NCBI RefSeq assembly: GCF_900343085.1
Contig: NZ_OPYI01000007.1
Coordinates: forward strand, 50,109-114,108
Reading direction: 5' to 3'
Origin: Aedoeadaptatus coli
GTDB taxonomy: Bacteria; Bacillota; Clostridia; Tissierellales; Peptoniphilaceae
Length of the DNA stretch: 64,000 bases
Below are positions 1 to 8,178 of the stretch, one piece after another (the stretch's first letter is position 1; each line of letters begins with the position of its first letter). The notes beneath the pieces were generated by a model. That model worked only from the letters and a program-made list of their open reading frames with translations. It made no database searches and was not told the origin of the DNA. A program made the position numbers and the translations under genes.

Positions 1-482
1 AGATTTTTTAATTGACGCTCGTCGAGGCTGCCTTTCGTCTTGACCAATTGCAAGAGATTGCCGTAGATGTCCATGTATGCCACATCGTCTTTTTCGCGGT
101 ACACGGTAAAGAGTTTTTCATCGTCTTGGTAGATGTCGATGATAAACAAATTGTCTCCGGCGATGCCCACGTCGTCTTTCGTCTTATTATACCCTACTTT
201 CATTAAATAGTCAGTCTTGCCTTTGCGAATGACATAGGTGGGATTCTCGATGCGCTGGCCGTTAAAGATGCCGCCCATGGGGGCGAAAATGGCGTCGGAT
301 CCGATGACGGGCCGAAGGTCGACGCTGTCGTCGGTGACGGTTTGAATCTTCGTCACCACCCAACGGCCCTGAAGGGGGGATCGGTTGAGGGCGGGCTTTT
401 CGATGATGCGGTAGTCGCCCTTAATGGGGCCGCAGGCCGTTAAAAACAGGAGCAGGAGTAGGATCGGAAGTTGTTTTTTCAT
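1..482 (-). CDS. Lipoprotein of unknown function, C-terminus beyond the window
   Basis: The reading frame starts at an ATG at 482 that overlaps the kinase stop codon (ATGA) and stays open to base 1, giving 160 visible residues. The N-terminus is MKKQ, a run of Leu, then a lipobox LTAC followed by Gly, so it should be lipidated at Cys17 and held on the outer face of the membrane. The rest is soluble and rich in short beta-like stretches; no named domain was recognised. It is the last visible gene of the operon with the two-component system, so it may be an accessory sensor or a target protein of that system; this is inference from position only. The 3' end is missing. Confidence 0.75.
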   Translation of the reverse strand, partial: MKKQLPILLLLLFLTACGPIKGDYRIIEKPALNRSPLQGRWVVTKIQTVTDDSVDLRPVIGSDAIFAPMGGIFNGQRIENPTYVIRKGKTDYLMKVGYNKTKDDVGIAGDNLFIIDIYQDDEKLFTVYREKDDVAYMDIYGNLLQLVKTKGSLDERQLKN

Positions 483-1885
483 GCGTCCGCCTCGCTTCCC
501 AAGGGTATGATGATTCGAATGGTGGTTCCCACGGATTTTTCCGATACGATTTGTATGGCGCCGTTGTGAAGCTTTACGATTTCATCGGCGATGGAAAGGC
601 CGAGGCCCGAGTGGGAGTTGGAGTGTTTGCCCTTGTAAAACTTTTCCTTGGCCAGGGCCAGTTCGTTTTCGTCCATGCCCACGCCGTTATCGGAGATGAT
701 CATTTCGTAGTTCGGGAAATTTTTTCGCGCTTCAAAAAGCACCCATCCGCCGGGATCGGTGAATTTTATGGCGTTGTCGATGAGATTAATGAGCACCTGG
801 CGCAGGCGGTCTTCATCGGCTGTCAGAAGCACCACTTCTTCATTGATTTCGTTAATTAAGTGAATGTTCTCTTTCGAGGCTCGAGGCTTCATTTGCTTCC
901 ACACATCTTCGCAGATGGAGGTAATGTCGAAGCGATCTTTTTTCAGGGTGATCCGCCCGGAAATGTACCTGGAAAAATCCAAGAGTTCTTCCACCATTTT
1001 CGACAGACGATCCGTTTCTTTTTCGATAATTTCGAAGCCTTCGTTCATGACTTCGGTCTCCGACGGATCCGTGTCCTTCAGCACTGCTGCCCAGCCTTTG
1101 ATGGAAGTGAGGGGCGTGCGCAGTTCGTGGGAAATGGAGGAGATAAAGTCGTTTTTCACCTGTTCTTTTCGCACGATTTCCGCAGCCAGCGTGTTAATGG
1201 ACTGGGCCAATTGCCCCAATTCGTCGTCTCGCTTCATGACGATGTGTTTTTTGTACTGCCCGTCGGCCAATTGAATGGCAGTGGACTGAATCTCCTCGAT
1301 GGGCCTTGTAATGCTCTTCGCCAACATGCGACTGACTACGACGGCAATGGCCATGACAAAGGCCGTTAAAAGAAGCAGGTAGCGGCTCAGGGTCCAGACG
1401 GAGTGAATGGCCGGTCCCAAGGACGAGGAGTAGCGCAAGACGCCGATCACTCGATTGTCATTGGAATAGAGGGGGCGGGAGACGGACAAGAGTTTCGTGT
1501 CGGAATAAGGCACGGGGCCGATGCGAAAGCCGGCTTTTCCTTTCAGCGCCTGAATGACATCCGTATAATCTTTCACCGGATCGTTGATGGCGCCGATGGA
1601 ATCGTAGACCAACTGGGCGTCCTTGTCGATCATCTGCACCTGGCCGCCGAATTGATTAAAGATCATGTCGTAGTCGCCGTCCAAAAGTTCGTCGATGCTT
1701 CGGCTTTTAAAATAGCGGTCGTAGGTGTAGACGGCGCTGTCCAATTGTTGATTTAAGTAGAATTTTACCCCGCCGTAGGTGTATTCGCGAAAGCCTAAAA
1801 TCAGAGCCAAGTCCAAAAGGCTCACGGTTAAGAGAATCAGGGCGACGAAATTTCGCGTCACCGTTTTACGAATGGAGTGCTTCAT
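479..1885 (-). CDS. Sensor histidine kinase, HAMP type
   Basis: A membrane histidine kinase of 468 residues that should phosphorylate the response regulator encoded just upstream. Visible order: membrane segment at about 12-32, extracytoplasmic sensor of about 130 residues, second membrane segment at about 165-186, HAMP 187-240, dimerisation/phosphoacceptor box SSISHELRTPLT with the acceptor near His253, N box NLIDNAIKFT, G1 box DNGVGM and G2 box GLGLSIA. All catalytic motifs are intact. I chose ATG 1885, which overlaps the regulator stop (ATGA), over a longer frame starting at 1927 that would run into the regulator. Signal sensed is unknown. Confidence 0.93.
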   Translation of the reverse strand: MKHSIRKTVTRNFVALILLTVSLLDLALILGFREYTYGGVKFYLNQQLDSAVYTYDRYFKSRSIDELLDGDYDMIFNQFGGQVQMIDKDAQLVYDSIGAINDPVKDYTDVIQALKGKAGFRIGPVPYSDTKLLSVSRPLYSNDNRVIGVLRYSSSLGPAIHSVWTLSRYLLLLTAFVMAIAVVVSRMLAKSITRPIEEIQSTAIQLADGQYKKHIVMKRDDELGQLAQSINTLAAEIVRKEQVKNDFISSISHELRTPLTSIKGWAAVLKDTDPSETEVMNEGFEIIEKETDRLSKMVEELLDFSRYISGRITLKKDRFDITSICEDVWKQMKPRASKENIHLINEINEEVVLLTADEDRLRQVLINLIDNAIKFTDPGGWVLFEARKNFPNYEMIISDNGVGMDENELALAKEKFYKGKHSNSHSGLGLSIADEIVKLHNGAIQIVSEKSVGTTIRIIIPLGSEADA

Positions 1886-2589
1886 GCGTCGTTGGCTGTG
1901 TTTTTCCAGCGATAGCCCACGCCCCACACGGTTTCAATATAGACGGGGTGGGCGGCGTCCTCTTCCACTTTCGAGCGGAGGCGGCGAATGTTAACGTCGA
2001 CGATTTTGCTGTCCCCTAAAAATTCTTCGCCCCACACGGCGTTTAAAATCTCGTCGCGACTCAAGGCGCGGTTGGCGTGGGTAATGAAAAACTTGACGAT
2101 TTCGTGTTCCGTGGGCGTCAGCTCGATTTCCTTGCCGTTTTTGTAAAACTTATGGCCGAAGACGTCCACTTTAAAGATCCCCGATTCCAAAAAGCGCTCG
2201 CCCTTTTTCTCGCCTCTGTCTTCGCCGCCGAGGCGTCGCTCCAGGGATTTAATCCGCAGAGTAAGCTCCGTGGGATTAAAGGGCTTGGTGAGATAGTCGT
2301 CGGTGCCGCTTTGCAGGCCCATAATCTTGTCGTAGTCCTCGGCCTTTGCCGTGAGCATGATAATGCCCAGGTGCGGGAAGGATTTTCTCAGGCGATCGCA
2401 CACTTCGAATCCGTCGATGCCCGGGAGCATAATGTCCAAAAGCACGATGGCGGGCTTTTCCCTTTCGGCGATTTCAAGGCCCTCTTCGCCGCTTCCCGCT
2501 TCGTATACGTCGAAGCCTTCCCGCTCCAAATTAATCTTAATAAATTTACGAATGGATACCTCATCTTCGACGAGTAGAATCTTCGTCAT
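1882..2589 (-). CDS. Response regulator, OmpR/PhoB family
   Basis: DNA-binding response regulator of 235 residues. The receiver domain (about 1-120) has the acidic pair VEDE, the phosphorylatable Asp52 in LLDIMLPG, the Thr in MLTA and the conserved Lys in YLTKPF. The C-terminal winged helix (about 140-230) ends with ETVWGVGYRWK, typical of OmpR/PhoB proteins. It is translationally coupled to the kinase downstream (ATGA overlap) and starts 4 bases inside the end of the HD-domain gene, so the three are co-transcribed. Target genes cannot be seen; the downstream lipoprotein gene is an obvious candidate. Confidence 0.94.
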   Translation of the reverse strand: MTKILLVEDEVSIRKFIKINLEREGFDVYEAGSGEEGLEIAEREKPAIVLLDIMLPGIDGFEVCDRLRKSFPHLGIIMLTAKAEDYDKIMGLQSGTDDYLTKPFNPTELTLRIKSLERRLGGEDRGEKKGERFLESGIFKVDVFGHKFYKNGKEIELTPTEHEIVKFFITHANRALSRDEILNAVWGEEFLGDSKIVDVNIRRLRSKVEEDAAHPVYIETVWGVGYRWKNTANDA

Positions 2590-3167
2590 GGACTCACTCT
2601 CCCTTCAAAATGCGCGTCGACTTTTTCTTTGATCATGGCGTACAGGGGCGGAAATTCCCGCACCGGCTCGATGCGCGCGTAGACGTCTTTCTGCTTGATT
2701 TCGTGGCTTGTCCAGGTGCCGCCGCCACCGGCCGCATTGAGCAGAATGGGCTCGATTCGGTCCATGGCCAGGGCGAAATGCGACTCCGCCGTCTCTTGGG
2801 CTTCAAACTCTTCCCAGAGAGCGCGCAGCTCTTTTCCCTGCTCTTCGGGAAGCATGCCGTACAAATGCTCTGCCGCGCGCACTTCCCTCTCCCGCTTGGT
2901 CTTGTTGTTTTCCGTGTCGTAGGCGAAGGTGTCCCCCGCTTCGATTTCCACCACATCGTGGAACAAGAGCATAAACACCACCCGCTCCATGTCCACACCC
3001 TCCGGGGCATATTCCTTTAAAATAAAGGCCATGGCCGCAATATGAAAGCTGTGTTCCGCGTCGTTTTCAAAGCGATCGGCGTGGAGGAGATGGGTTCTGC
3101 GGTAGACGCTTTTCATTTTTTCCAAAGCGTAAATAAATTCGATCTGCTTGTCTAATCGTTGGCTCAT
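2586..3167 (-). CDS. HD-domain phosphohydrolase, YfbR/HDDC2-like 5'-nucleotidase
   Basis: A 193-residue metal-dependent phosphohydrolase. The motifs RFENDAEHS (about 32-40, His39), HDVVEIEAGD (about 70-79, the HD pair) and a later Asp in AMDRIEP are the metal and substrate residues of the YfbR/HDDC2 group, whose members dephosphorylate deoxyribonucleoside 5'-monophosphates. It sits 2 bases downstream of the MtnA-like isomerase and overlaps the response regulator by 4 bases. No convincing ribosome site precedes the ATG, so coupling to the upstream gene is likely. Nucleotidase activity is inferred from the family; the exact substrate is not known. Confidence 0.85.
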   Translation of the reverse strand: MSQRLDKQIEFIYALEKMKSVYRRTHLLHADRFENDAEHSFHIAAMAFILKEYAPEGVDMERVVFMLLFHDVVEIEAGDTFAYDTENNKTKREREVRAAEHLYGMLPEEQGKELRALWEEFEAQETAESHFALAMDRIEPILLNAAGGGGTWTSHEIKQKDVYARIEPVREFPPLYAMIKEKVDAHFEGRVSP

Positions 3168-3169
3168 AC

Positions 3170-4228
3170 TTATACGGCGAAATAAAAATCGCCCACTCCT
3201 TTTTTCTTTTCGTATTCCTTTAATTCATTCGATTTGAAAATGCCTAAATCCGTCACCACGCCGGTAACAAGATTCGGCGGCGTCACGTCGAAGGCCGGAT
3301 AATAGCCCTTCACGCCTTCTACCGTGTGTTTAATGCCGTGGGCGCTCAGGCTTTCCTCGGGATCCCGCATTTCGATGGTTAAGTCCTTTGCACTTTTTAC
3401 GTCCATGTCGGGAATCCCCGTAGCGTAATAGGGAACGCCGAAGTACGCCGAGACGATGGCGATTTGGTAGGTGCCCACTTTGTTTACGATGCTGCCGTCC
3501 ATGCAAATAGAATCCGCCGCCGAGGTAAACAAAGTGATGCCGTGGTTTTCAATGTAGGCCGCCACCATATTGTCCGTGATCACCGTGGTGTCCAGGCCCA
3601 TTTGAGACAGGACCGAGGCGGTAAAGCGGGCGCCCTGCAGGAAGGGCCGGGTCTCCGGGCAGACAAAGCTGATGTCTCTGCCGCTTTTTATAATTTCCCG
3701 CGCCAACATGCCGATAATGGTTTCGCCGAAACATTGGGTCATGACCGTGCCCTCATCGGGCAACAGCTCCATGAAATTCTTCGCCACGCGGTGGATAGTG
3801 GCGTAGCGCTTTTCCATGGAATGAAGGGCGTGATCCCGAAGGATCAAATCCAAATCCTCGTCGTCCAAATGATCCTTTGCCACAGAAAGGGCGCCCCTCG
3901 TCACCTGTGCCATGCGCATGGCCGTGGTGGGGCGACCGCTCGCCAGCACCTCCGCCGCTTCTTCCAAGTAACGAAGCCGCGCCTCACCTTTTAAGTGGCG
4001 GGATTCGTGGGCCGCAAGGGCCATGCCCATGGCCGCCGCCGTGTAAGGCCCCGCCGATTGGGTCACCATGTTTCTCAATGCGTCGCGAACCTCCACATGG
4101 GTTTTGCAACGCACGTATTCCACCCGCACCGGGTAAATGCGCCGGTCCAAAATCGACACGACGCCGTCTTTATAATAGGCCACGTGCTCCGCCTGAAGCA
4201 TGTAGGCTAAATCTCCGTCAAATTCCAT
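3170..4228 (-). CDS. MtnA/eIF2B-fold sugar-phosphate isomerase
   Basis: A 352-residue member of the eIF2B-alpha/MtnA isomerase family, which converts aldose-1-phosphates such as 5-methylthioribose-1-phosphate to ketose-1-phosphates in nucleoside salvage. The catalytic Cys166 (TQCFGE) and Asp239 (in SAADSICMDG) followed by VNKVGTY are present. The usual substrate loop VRGAPAIG is replaced by TQSAGPYTAAAM, so 5-deoxyribose-1-phosphate or ribose-1,5-bisphosphate are also possible substrates. I chose ATG 4228 because GAGAGG lies 5 bases before it; a start at 4261 would overlap the promoter. A nucleoside phosphorylase that would supply its substrate is divergently encoded. Confidence 0.82.
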   Translation of the reverse strand: MEFDGDLAYMLQAEHVAYYKDGVVSILDRRIYPVRVEYVRCKTHVEVRDALRNMVTQSAGPYTAAAMGMALAAHESRHLKGEARLRYLEEAAEVLASGRPTTAMRMAQVTRGALSVAKDHLDDEDLDLILRDHALHSMEKRYATIHRVAKNFMELLPDEGTVMTQCFGETIIGMLAREIIKSGRDISFVCPETRPFLQGARFTASVLSQMGLDTTVITDNMVAAYIENHGITLFTSAADSICMDGSIVNKVGTYQIAIVSAYFGVPYYATGIPDMDVKSAKDLTIEMRDPEESLSAHGIKHTVEGVKGYYPAFDVTPPNLVTGVVTDLGIFKSNELKEYEKKKGVGDFYFAV

Positions 4229-4247
4229 ACGAACCTCTCTTTCCATG

Positions 4248-4282
4248 TATAATAGTACCATATTCAGGAAAGAGAAACGAGG
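4248..4282 (+). promoter_or_regulatory. Divergent promoter region of the phosphorylase and isomerase genes
   Basis: A perfect -10 element TATAAT lies at 4248-4253 on the plus strand, 35 bases before the phosphorylase ATG, with a ribosome site ACGAGG near 4276-4281. The same bases read TATTAT/TATACA on the minus strand close to the isomerase start. No good -35 box is seen for either. The two genes probably share this short control region. Confidence 0.5.
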
Positions 4283-4287
4283 TTATC

Positions 4288-5013
4288 ATGCATTACGGAA
4301 TCATCGGCGGCACCGGCTTTGAAGCCCCCTTTTCTCCCGCCAAAGAAGAAATTTTTTCCACGCCCTACGGCGAGGCCAAGCTTATTTATCCCGAAAACAA
4401 GCCCTATGTTTTCGTCTCTCGCCACGGCACGGATCACACCATTCCTCCGCACAAGGTGCCTTATCGGGCGAATATTTGGGCACTGAAAGAAATCGGCGTC
4501 ACGGAAGTGTACGGCATCAGCGCCGTGGGCAGTTTAAAAAAAGCCTACGGCCCCGATTCCGTCGTCTTATGCGACGATTTTTTAGACTTTACGAAGACCC
4601 GGCCCCACACCTTTTACGACGGCGATCACGAGGCGGCGAAACACATCGCCATGGGCGAGCCCTACGACTCAAACTTAAATGACGCTTTCGAAGCGGCCTT
4701 CGGCGAAAAGCTTCCCCGCGGCGTCTACGTGGCCACGGAAGGCCCGCGCTTCGAATCCCGCGCGGAAATAAATTTTTACGCCTCCATCGGCGGCGACGTG
4801 GTGGGCATGACCAATGTGCCGGAAGTGGTTCTTGCGCGGGAAATGGGCCTCCACTACGCCAATATTTGCCACGTCATCAACTACTGCACCGGCGTGAGTG
4901 ACACCATGGTTATTTCCAAATCCGAAGAGGTGAGAAACAAGATTATCCGCGCCGTGGACGAGGTCTTTACTTCGGAGCGCGTGCCGCGAGAGGCGCGCAT
5001 CGATCTCTTGTAA
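4288..5013 (+). CDS. Methylthioadenosine/methylthioinosine-type nucleoside phosphorylase
   Basis: A 241-residue phosphorylase of the PNP/MTAP family 2, splitting a 5'-modified purine nucleoside with phosphate into base and sugar-1-phosphate. Visible motifs: IIGGTGF at the N-terminus, phosphate-binding RHGTDHTIPPHKVPYRAN, then GISAVGSL, TEGPRFES and GMTNVPEVVLARE. The base-recognition segment reads VINYCTG, with Asn where adenine-specific MTA phosphorylases have the Asp residues of TDYD. That favours a 6-oxopurine such as methylthioinosine; this specificity is inference. ATG 4288 follows a GAGG site. The divergent isomerase gene would act on the product. The bidirectional terminator at 5024 follows. 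Confidence 0.85.
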   Translation: MHYGIIGGTGFEAPFSPAKEEIFSTPYGEAKLIYPENKPYVFVSRHGTDHTIPPHKVPYRANIWALKEIGVTEVYGISAVGSLKKAYGPDSVVLCDDFLDFTKTRPHTFYDGDHEAAKHIAMGEPYDSNLNDAFEAAFGEKLPRGVYVATEGPRFESRAEINFYASIGGDVVGMTNVPEVVLAREMGLHYANICHVINYCTGVSDTMVISKSEEVRNKIIRAVDEVFTSERVPREARIDLL

Positions 5014-5023
5014 TTCATCCGAG

Positions 5024-5069
5024 AAAAAACCGGCGACGCGATCATAAAGATCACGCCGCCGGTTTTTTA
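5024..5069. terminator. Bidirectional rho-independent terminator
   Basis: A-run, then a 15-bp stem (ACCGGCG... paired with ...CGCCGGT, two G-U pairs), a 5-base loop and a T-run. It can end transcription of the phosphorylase on the plus strand and of the long pyrR operon on the minus strand. Confidence 0.9.
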
Positions 5070-5579
5070 TCCCTCTACATAGACGGCATCTTCGCCGTCG
5101 CATTCTTTAAAGTGTACGATTATTTTTTCCGACTGTGCCGTGGGAACATTCTTGCCGATAAAATCGCCGCGTATGGGCAGCTCCCTGTGGCCACGATCCA
5201 CGAGGCCCACCAGTTCCACGAGCTTGGGCCGATCTTTCACCATCAAAGCGTCCATGGCGGCGCGCACCGTGCGGCCCGTGTAGAGGACATCGTCCACCAA
5301 GACCACCCGCTTGCCGTCGATTTTTCCCATAAATTCCATGGGCAAAAAGGCCTCGTCCCGTCGATCGTCTCTGAAAAAACTCGGATCAAGGGTATAGACC
5401 GGCACATGCACGCCTTCGATTTGTTTCATCTTCTCCTGAAGGCGGCGAGCGAAAAATTCGCCCCGCGTCACGATGCCGATGAGGACCACGTCGTCCAGCC
5501 CTTTGTTTCGCTCGATTATTTCATTGGCGATGCGAGCCGTGGCCCGTTTCATGGCAAGTTCATCTAAAATCTTGTGCAT
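5067..5579 (-). CDS. pyrR: Bifunctional pyr attenuation regulator / uracil phosphoribosyltransferase
   Basis: PyrR of 170 residues, close to the Bacillus protein along its whole length. It makes UMP from uracil and PRPP, and in relatives it binds pyr leader RNA to promote termination when UMP is high. Visible: N-terminal ILDELAMKRATARIANEIIERNKG, the PRPP loop VVLVDDVLYTGRT, VDRGHRELPIRGDFIGKNVPT. The start ATG is preceded by AAGGAG and AAGGGG and overlaps the rluD stop by 16 bases. No pyrimidine biosynthesis genes or PyrR-binding leader are visible here; the gene is the last of a housekeeping operon rather than the first of a pyr operon. Confidence 0.96.
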   Translation of the reverse strand: MHKILDELAMKRATARIANEIIERNKGLDDVVLIGIVTRGEFFARRLQEKMKQIEGVHVPVYTLDPSFFRDDRRDEAFLPMEFMGKIDGKRVVLVDDVLYTGRTVRAAMDALMVKDRPKLVELVGLVDRGHRELPIRGDFIGKNVPTAQSEKIIVHFKECDGEDAVYVEG

Positions 5580-6466
5580 CGGTCCCCTTTCTCCTTTCGT
5601 ATATAGGCGAGCATGCGCTCGGGAAGTTTCGACGTGACGGCCACTTCATTCCCCGTAATCGGGTGGGTGAAGGCCAAATGGCAACTGTGGAGCAAAAGTT
5701 CTTTTTCCCTGTCGTTCTTTGCCCCGTATAGGGGATCGCCTAAAAGCCCGTGGCCGACGGATGCCATGTGTACGCGAATTTGATGGGTGCGCCCCGTGTG
5801 AAGGGCCACGCGAATCAGGGTGGAGTCGCGAAAAGCGAGCACCGGCGTATATTCTGTCAGAGCTTCCTTCGAAGGATACACATCGGCCGCCATGCGAATG
5901 CGATTTTTCGGATCCCGCCCGATGGGCGAGTCGATGATGCCCGCCTCCCGAATCACGCCGCGGCAAATGGCGTAATAGATCTTTTCCACCCGCCGATCCT
6001 GAAACGCTTCCACCAATCCGTCGTAGGCGGCGTCGGTTTTCGCCACCACCATGACGCCGGAGGTATCCTTGTCCAGGCGATGAACGATACCCGGGCGAAG
6101 GGGATCGCTTCCCTGCGCCAAGTGATCGAAGCGGTGCAGCAGTCCGTGAACCAGGGTTTCTTCTTCCCGGCCCGCCCCGGGATGGACCACGAGGCCGTAA
6201 GGCTTGTCGATGCAGGCCAGGTGCTCGTCTTCGTAGAGAACTTTGAATGGCACGTCCTTCGGCTCAAGTACATAGGGCGCTTCTTCTTCGAAGGAAATTT
6301 CATCCTCCTCTTGAAGTTTATAGCCCGCCTTCACCTTCTGTCCGTTTACCGAGACCCGCCCTTCGTCTACGGCCCGCTTCACTTGGGAGCGGCTCATTTC
6401 GAGCTTTTCGGCAAGAAAATTGTCCAAGCGGATGCCGGCATTCTCCGCCGTATATTTATGAAGCAT
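5564..6466 (-). CDS. rluD: RluD-family 23S rRNA pseudouridine synthase
   Basis: A 300-residue RluA/RluD-type enzyme that isomerises uridines in 23S rRNA. It has an N-terminal S4 RNA-binding domain (IRLDNFLAEKLEMSRSQVKRAVDEGRVSVNG region), then the catalytic domain with HRLDKDTSGVMVVAK, where the Asp is the nucleophile, and HTGRTHQIRVHMASVGHGLLGDPLYG. The start at 6466 places the S4 domain at the usual distance from the N-terminus and has GGAGATGAG about ten bases upstream; ATG 6481 is an alternative. The gene begins inside the end of lspA, the common arrangement in Firmicutes. Confidence 0.93.
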   Translation of the reverse strand: MLHKYTAENAGIRLDNFLAEKLEMSRSQVKRAVDEGRVSVNGQKVKAGYKLQEEDEISFEEEAPYVLEPKDVPFKVLYEDEHLACIDKPYGLVVHPGAGREEETLVHGLLHRFDHLAQGSDPLRPGIVHRLDKDTSGVMVVAKTDAAYDGLVEAFQDRRVEKIYYAICRGVIREAGIIDSPIGRDPKNRIRMAADVYPSKEALTEYTPVLAFRDSTLIRVALHTGRTHQIRVHMASVGHGLLGDPLYGAKNDREKELLLHSCHLAFTHPITGNEVAVTSKLPERMLAYIRKEKGDRCTRF

Positions 6467-6920
6467 GGCTGTTTTTCTCATCTCCGAAAAGGACGTGGAC
6501 CATAAGCAAAATCGTGCCCACGACGATGAAACAATCGGCGAGATTAAAGACGGCGAAGTCCCGGCCAAAGAAGCGGAAGGACAAAAAGTCCACGACGAAG
6601 TTGAGGCGGAGCCGGTCGATAAAGTTTCCCACGGCACCTGCGAGAATCAAAACCAAGGCCACCCGCATGGGGCCTTTCACTTCATCCCGCTTTCTGTAAA
6701 TGCCGTAGAGTAAAACGCCGATGACTGCGATGGTAATCACGATAAAAAGGGGCCGGCCTTCCTGCAAAATGCCGAAGGCGGCGCCGCGATTTTCCACGTA
6801 GAGCAGGCGAAAAAAGCCCGGGATAATCTCCACTTCCCCGCCGCCTGCCAAGTGGCCCAAGACCGCGAGTTTGGAAAGCTGATCCAAGGCGATCAGTAAA
6901 AGAATAATTAATGTAACCAT
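6456..6920 (-). CDS. lspA: Lipoprotein signal peptidase (signal peptidase II)
   Basis: A 154-residue inner-membrane aspartyl protease that removes signal peptides from diacylglyceryl-modified prolipoproteins. Four hydrophobic segments are visible (about 2-20, 55-75, 85-105, 120-145). Catalytic motifs are VGNFIDRL and FNLADCFI, each carrying the active Asp; the substrate-binding segment VENRGAAFGIL is also present. The start ATG follows AGGAG by four bases. The window encodes at least one lipoprotein substrate, at its left end. Confidence 0.96.
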   Translation of the reverse strand: MVTLIILLLIALDQLSKLAVLGHLAGGGEVEIIPGFFRLLYVENRGAAFGILQEGRPLFIVITIAVIGVLLYGIYRKRDEVKGPMRVALVLILAGAVGNFIDRLRLNFVVDFLSFRFFGRDFAVFNLADCFIVVGTILLMVHVLFGDEKNSHAS

Positions 6921-6927
6921 AGCGCTC

Positions 6928-7704
6928 CTATCTGCTGTTTAAGGTTCCGTACTGAAAGCGCACTTTCCCCTTCTTCGTCTCATAGAGGGGCTCGAAAATT
7001 TTTATGCGCCCGAATCCCCGCACGGAAATCAGATCCCCGGGGTCGACGGTGTCGTGGGTCTTCTCCGCCCGCTTAAAGTTAACTTTCACCAAGCCCTTGG
7101 CCACGAGGCCCTTCACTTCGTCTCGCGACTTGTGGGTCACGGCCCGCACCACGGCATCCAGGCGCATGGACGACACCACGGCCGCGGACTTAATCCAGTC
7201 CTCTTCGATTTCAGGCACGGAGGCCGTCGGAATCTCTTTCAGGCTTATGGGCGCAGAGCCGACTTTTCTGAAATTCACGGCGATAAAATTCGCGATCTCT
7301 TTTTTCACGAAGACATAGGCCCCCTCGTCGGTGGGGGCGATGTCGCCGATTTTATCCCGCTCGATGCCCATGCCCAACAGGGAGCCGAGAATTTGTCGGT
7401 GATCGAAGTCGCCGCCTTCCAGATAAAAGGCCGCGACAAATTCCTCTTCCGCGGGAAAGGGCTTATAGACCGGGATCTTCCGCTCCCAATTTCCCGCCGG
7501 CTCAAAAGACGTCTCCACATCCGGGAAATGACCGGCCCAGGAAGCCACCAGGCTCTGTTCGTAGGGATCTAAAAAATCACCGGCTGTCGCCCTGTAATTT
7601 CTCGAGCTGATTTCAGGCAGATCGAGAACGTGGCGCAACCGAGTGATTTTTTCAGGCTCTCTTATGTGGCGAAGGAGTTCATCCTTCCGAAGGCTCTTTA
7701 CCAA
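6928..7704 (-). CDS. ylmH: YlmH-like S4-domain RNA-binding protein
   Basis: A 258-residue protein of the YlmH family found next to sepF in Gram-positive genomes; family members bind stalled large ribosomal subunits in ribosome-associated quality control. The N-terminal two thirds contains DFLDPYEQSLVASW and LGSLLGMGIERDKIGDI, typical of YlmH. The C-terminal S4 domain is around 180-258 (MRLDAVVRAVTHKSRDE, LVKVNF, GDLISVRGFGRIKI). The start is TTG 7704, overlapping the sepF stop (TTGGTAA); no in-frame ATG is near, and coupling to sepF is likely because the ribosome site is poor. Confidence 0.88.
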   Translation of the reverse strand: MVKSLRKDELLRHIREPEKITRLRHVLDLPEISSRNYRATAGDFLDPYEQSLVASWAGHFPDVETSFEPAGNWERKIPVYKPFPAEEEFVAAFYLEGGDFDHRQILGSLLGMGIERDKIGDIAPTDEGAYVFVKKEIANFIAVNFRKVGSAPISLKEIPTASVPEIEEDWIKSAAVVSSMRLDAVVRAVTHKSRDEVKGLVAKGLVKVNFKRAEKTHDTVDPGDLISVRGFGRIKIFEPLYETKKGKVRFQYGTLNSR

Positions 7705-8168
7705 GGAAAGATGCCCGAGTTTTGTAATTCTTCTTTTAAGCCGTCGATGGCGATGTTCGCCGGCGCGAGAATAAAGATGTCTTTGTTCACCTTTTGGATC
7801 TTGCCTTCGATAGCGTAAAGGGCGCCGTTGACGAAGTCAAAAATTTCCCGCTTCACGTCTAAATCCAGTTGTTCGAAATTTAAGACGACGGCCTTGTTTT
7901 CCTTTAAGTCGTCGACGATCTTCGGCGATTCGTCGTAGCTCAAGGGTTCATGCACCGTAATGACCATGGCGGCTTTCGTTTGAATGCTCAACACATTGCC
8001 GCTGTCTTTTCTGCGTGGAGCCACGGGTTTTTGCGAATGGGTCGTGGTGATGGGTTCCACTTCCGTCGTTTGAAACGCGTCGTCTTCCGCGTAATCGTAT
8101 TCGTCGTCGTATTCGTAATCTTCACCGAAACCGAACGCCCTTTTTAACTTGTTACCAAAATCTGCCAT
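7698..8168 (-). CDS. sepF: Cell division protein SepF
   Basis: A 156-residue cytoplasmic FtsZ-bundling protein that links the Z ring to the membrane. Start ATG 8168 has AAGGAGG four bases upstream, so longer frames are rejected. Layout: short N-terminal membrane-binding helix (MADFGNKLKRAFG), an acidic Tyr/Asp-rich linker (about 15-60), then the SepF core (about 65-150) with the KAVVLNFEQLDLDVKREIFDF region and IDIFILAP-like end strand. It sits in the usual yggS-sepF-ylmH order. Confidence 0.95.
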   Translation of the reverse strand: MADFGNKLKRAFGFGEDYEYDDEYDYAEDDAFQTTEVEPITTTHSQKPVAPRRKDSGNVLSIQTKAAMVITVHEPLSYDESPKIVDDLKENKAVVLNFEQLDLDVKREIFDFVNGALYAIEGKIQKVNKDIFILAPANIAIDGLKEELQNSGIFPW

Positions 8169-8178
8169 AATTTCCTCC

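Noticed and set aside
3877..4287. A longer frame leading into the phosphorylase
   Set aside because: It runs antisense through the isomerase; the phosphorylase start at 4288 has its own ribosome site and matches the family.
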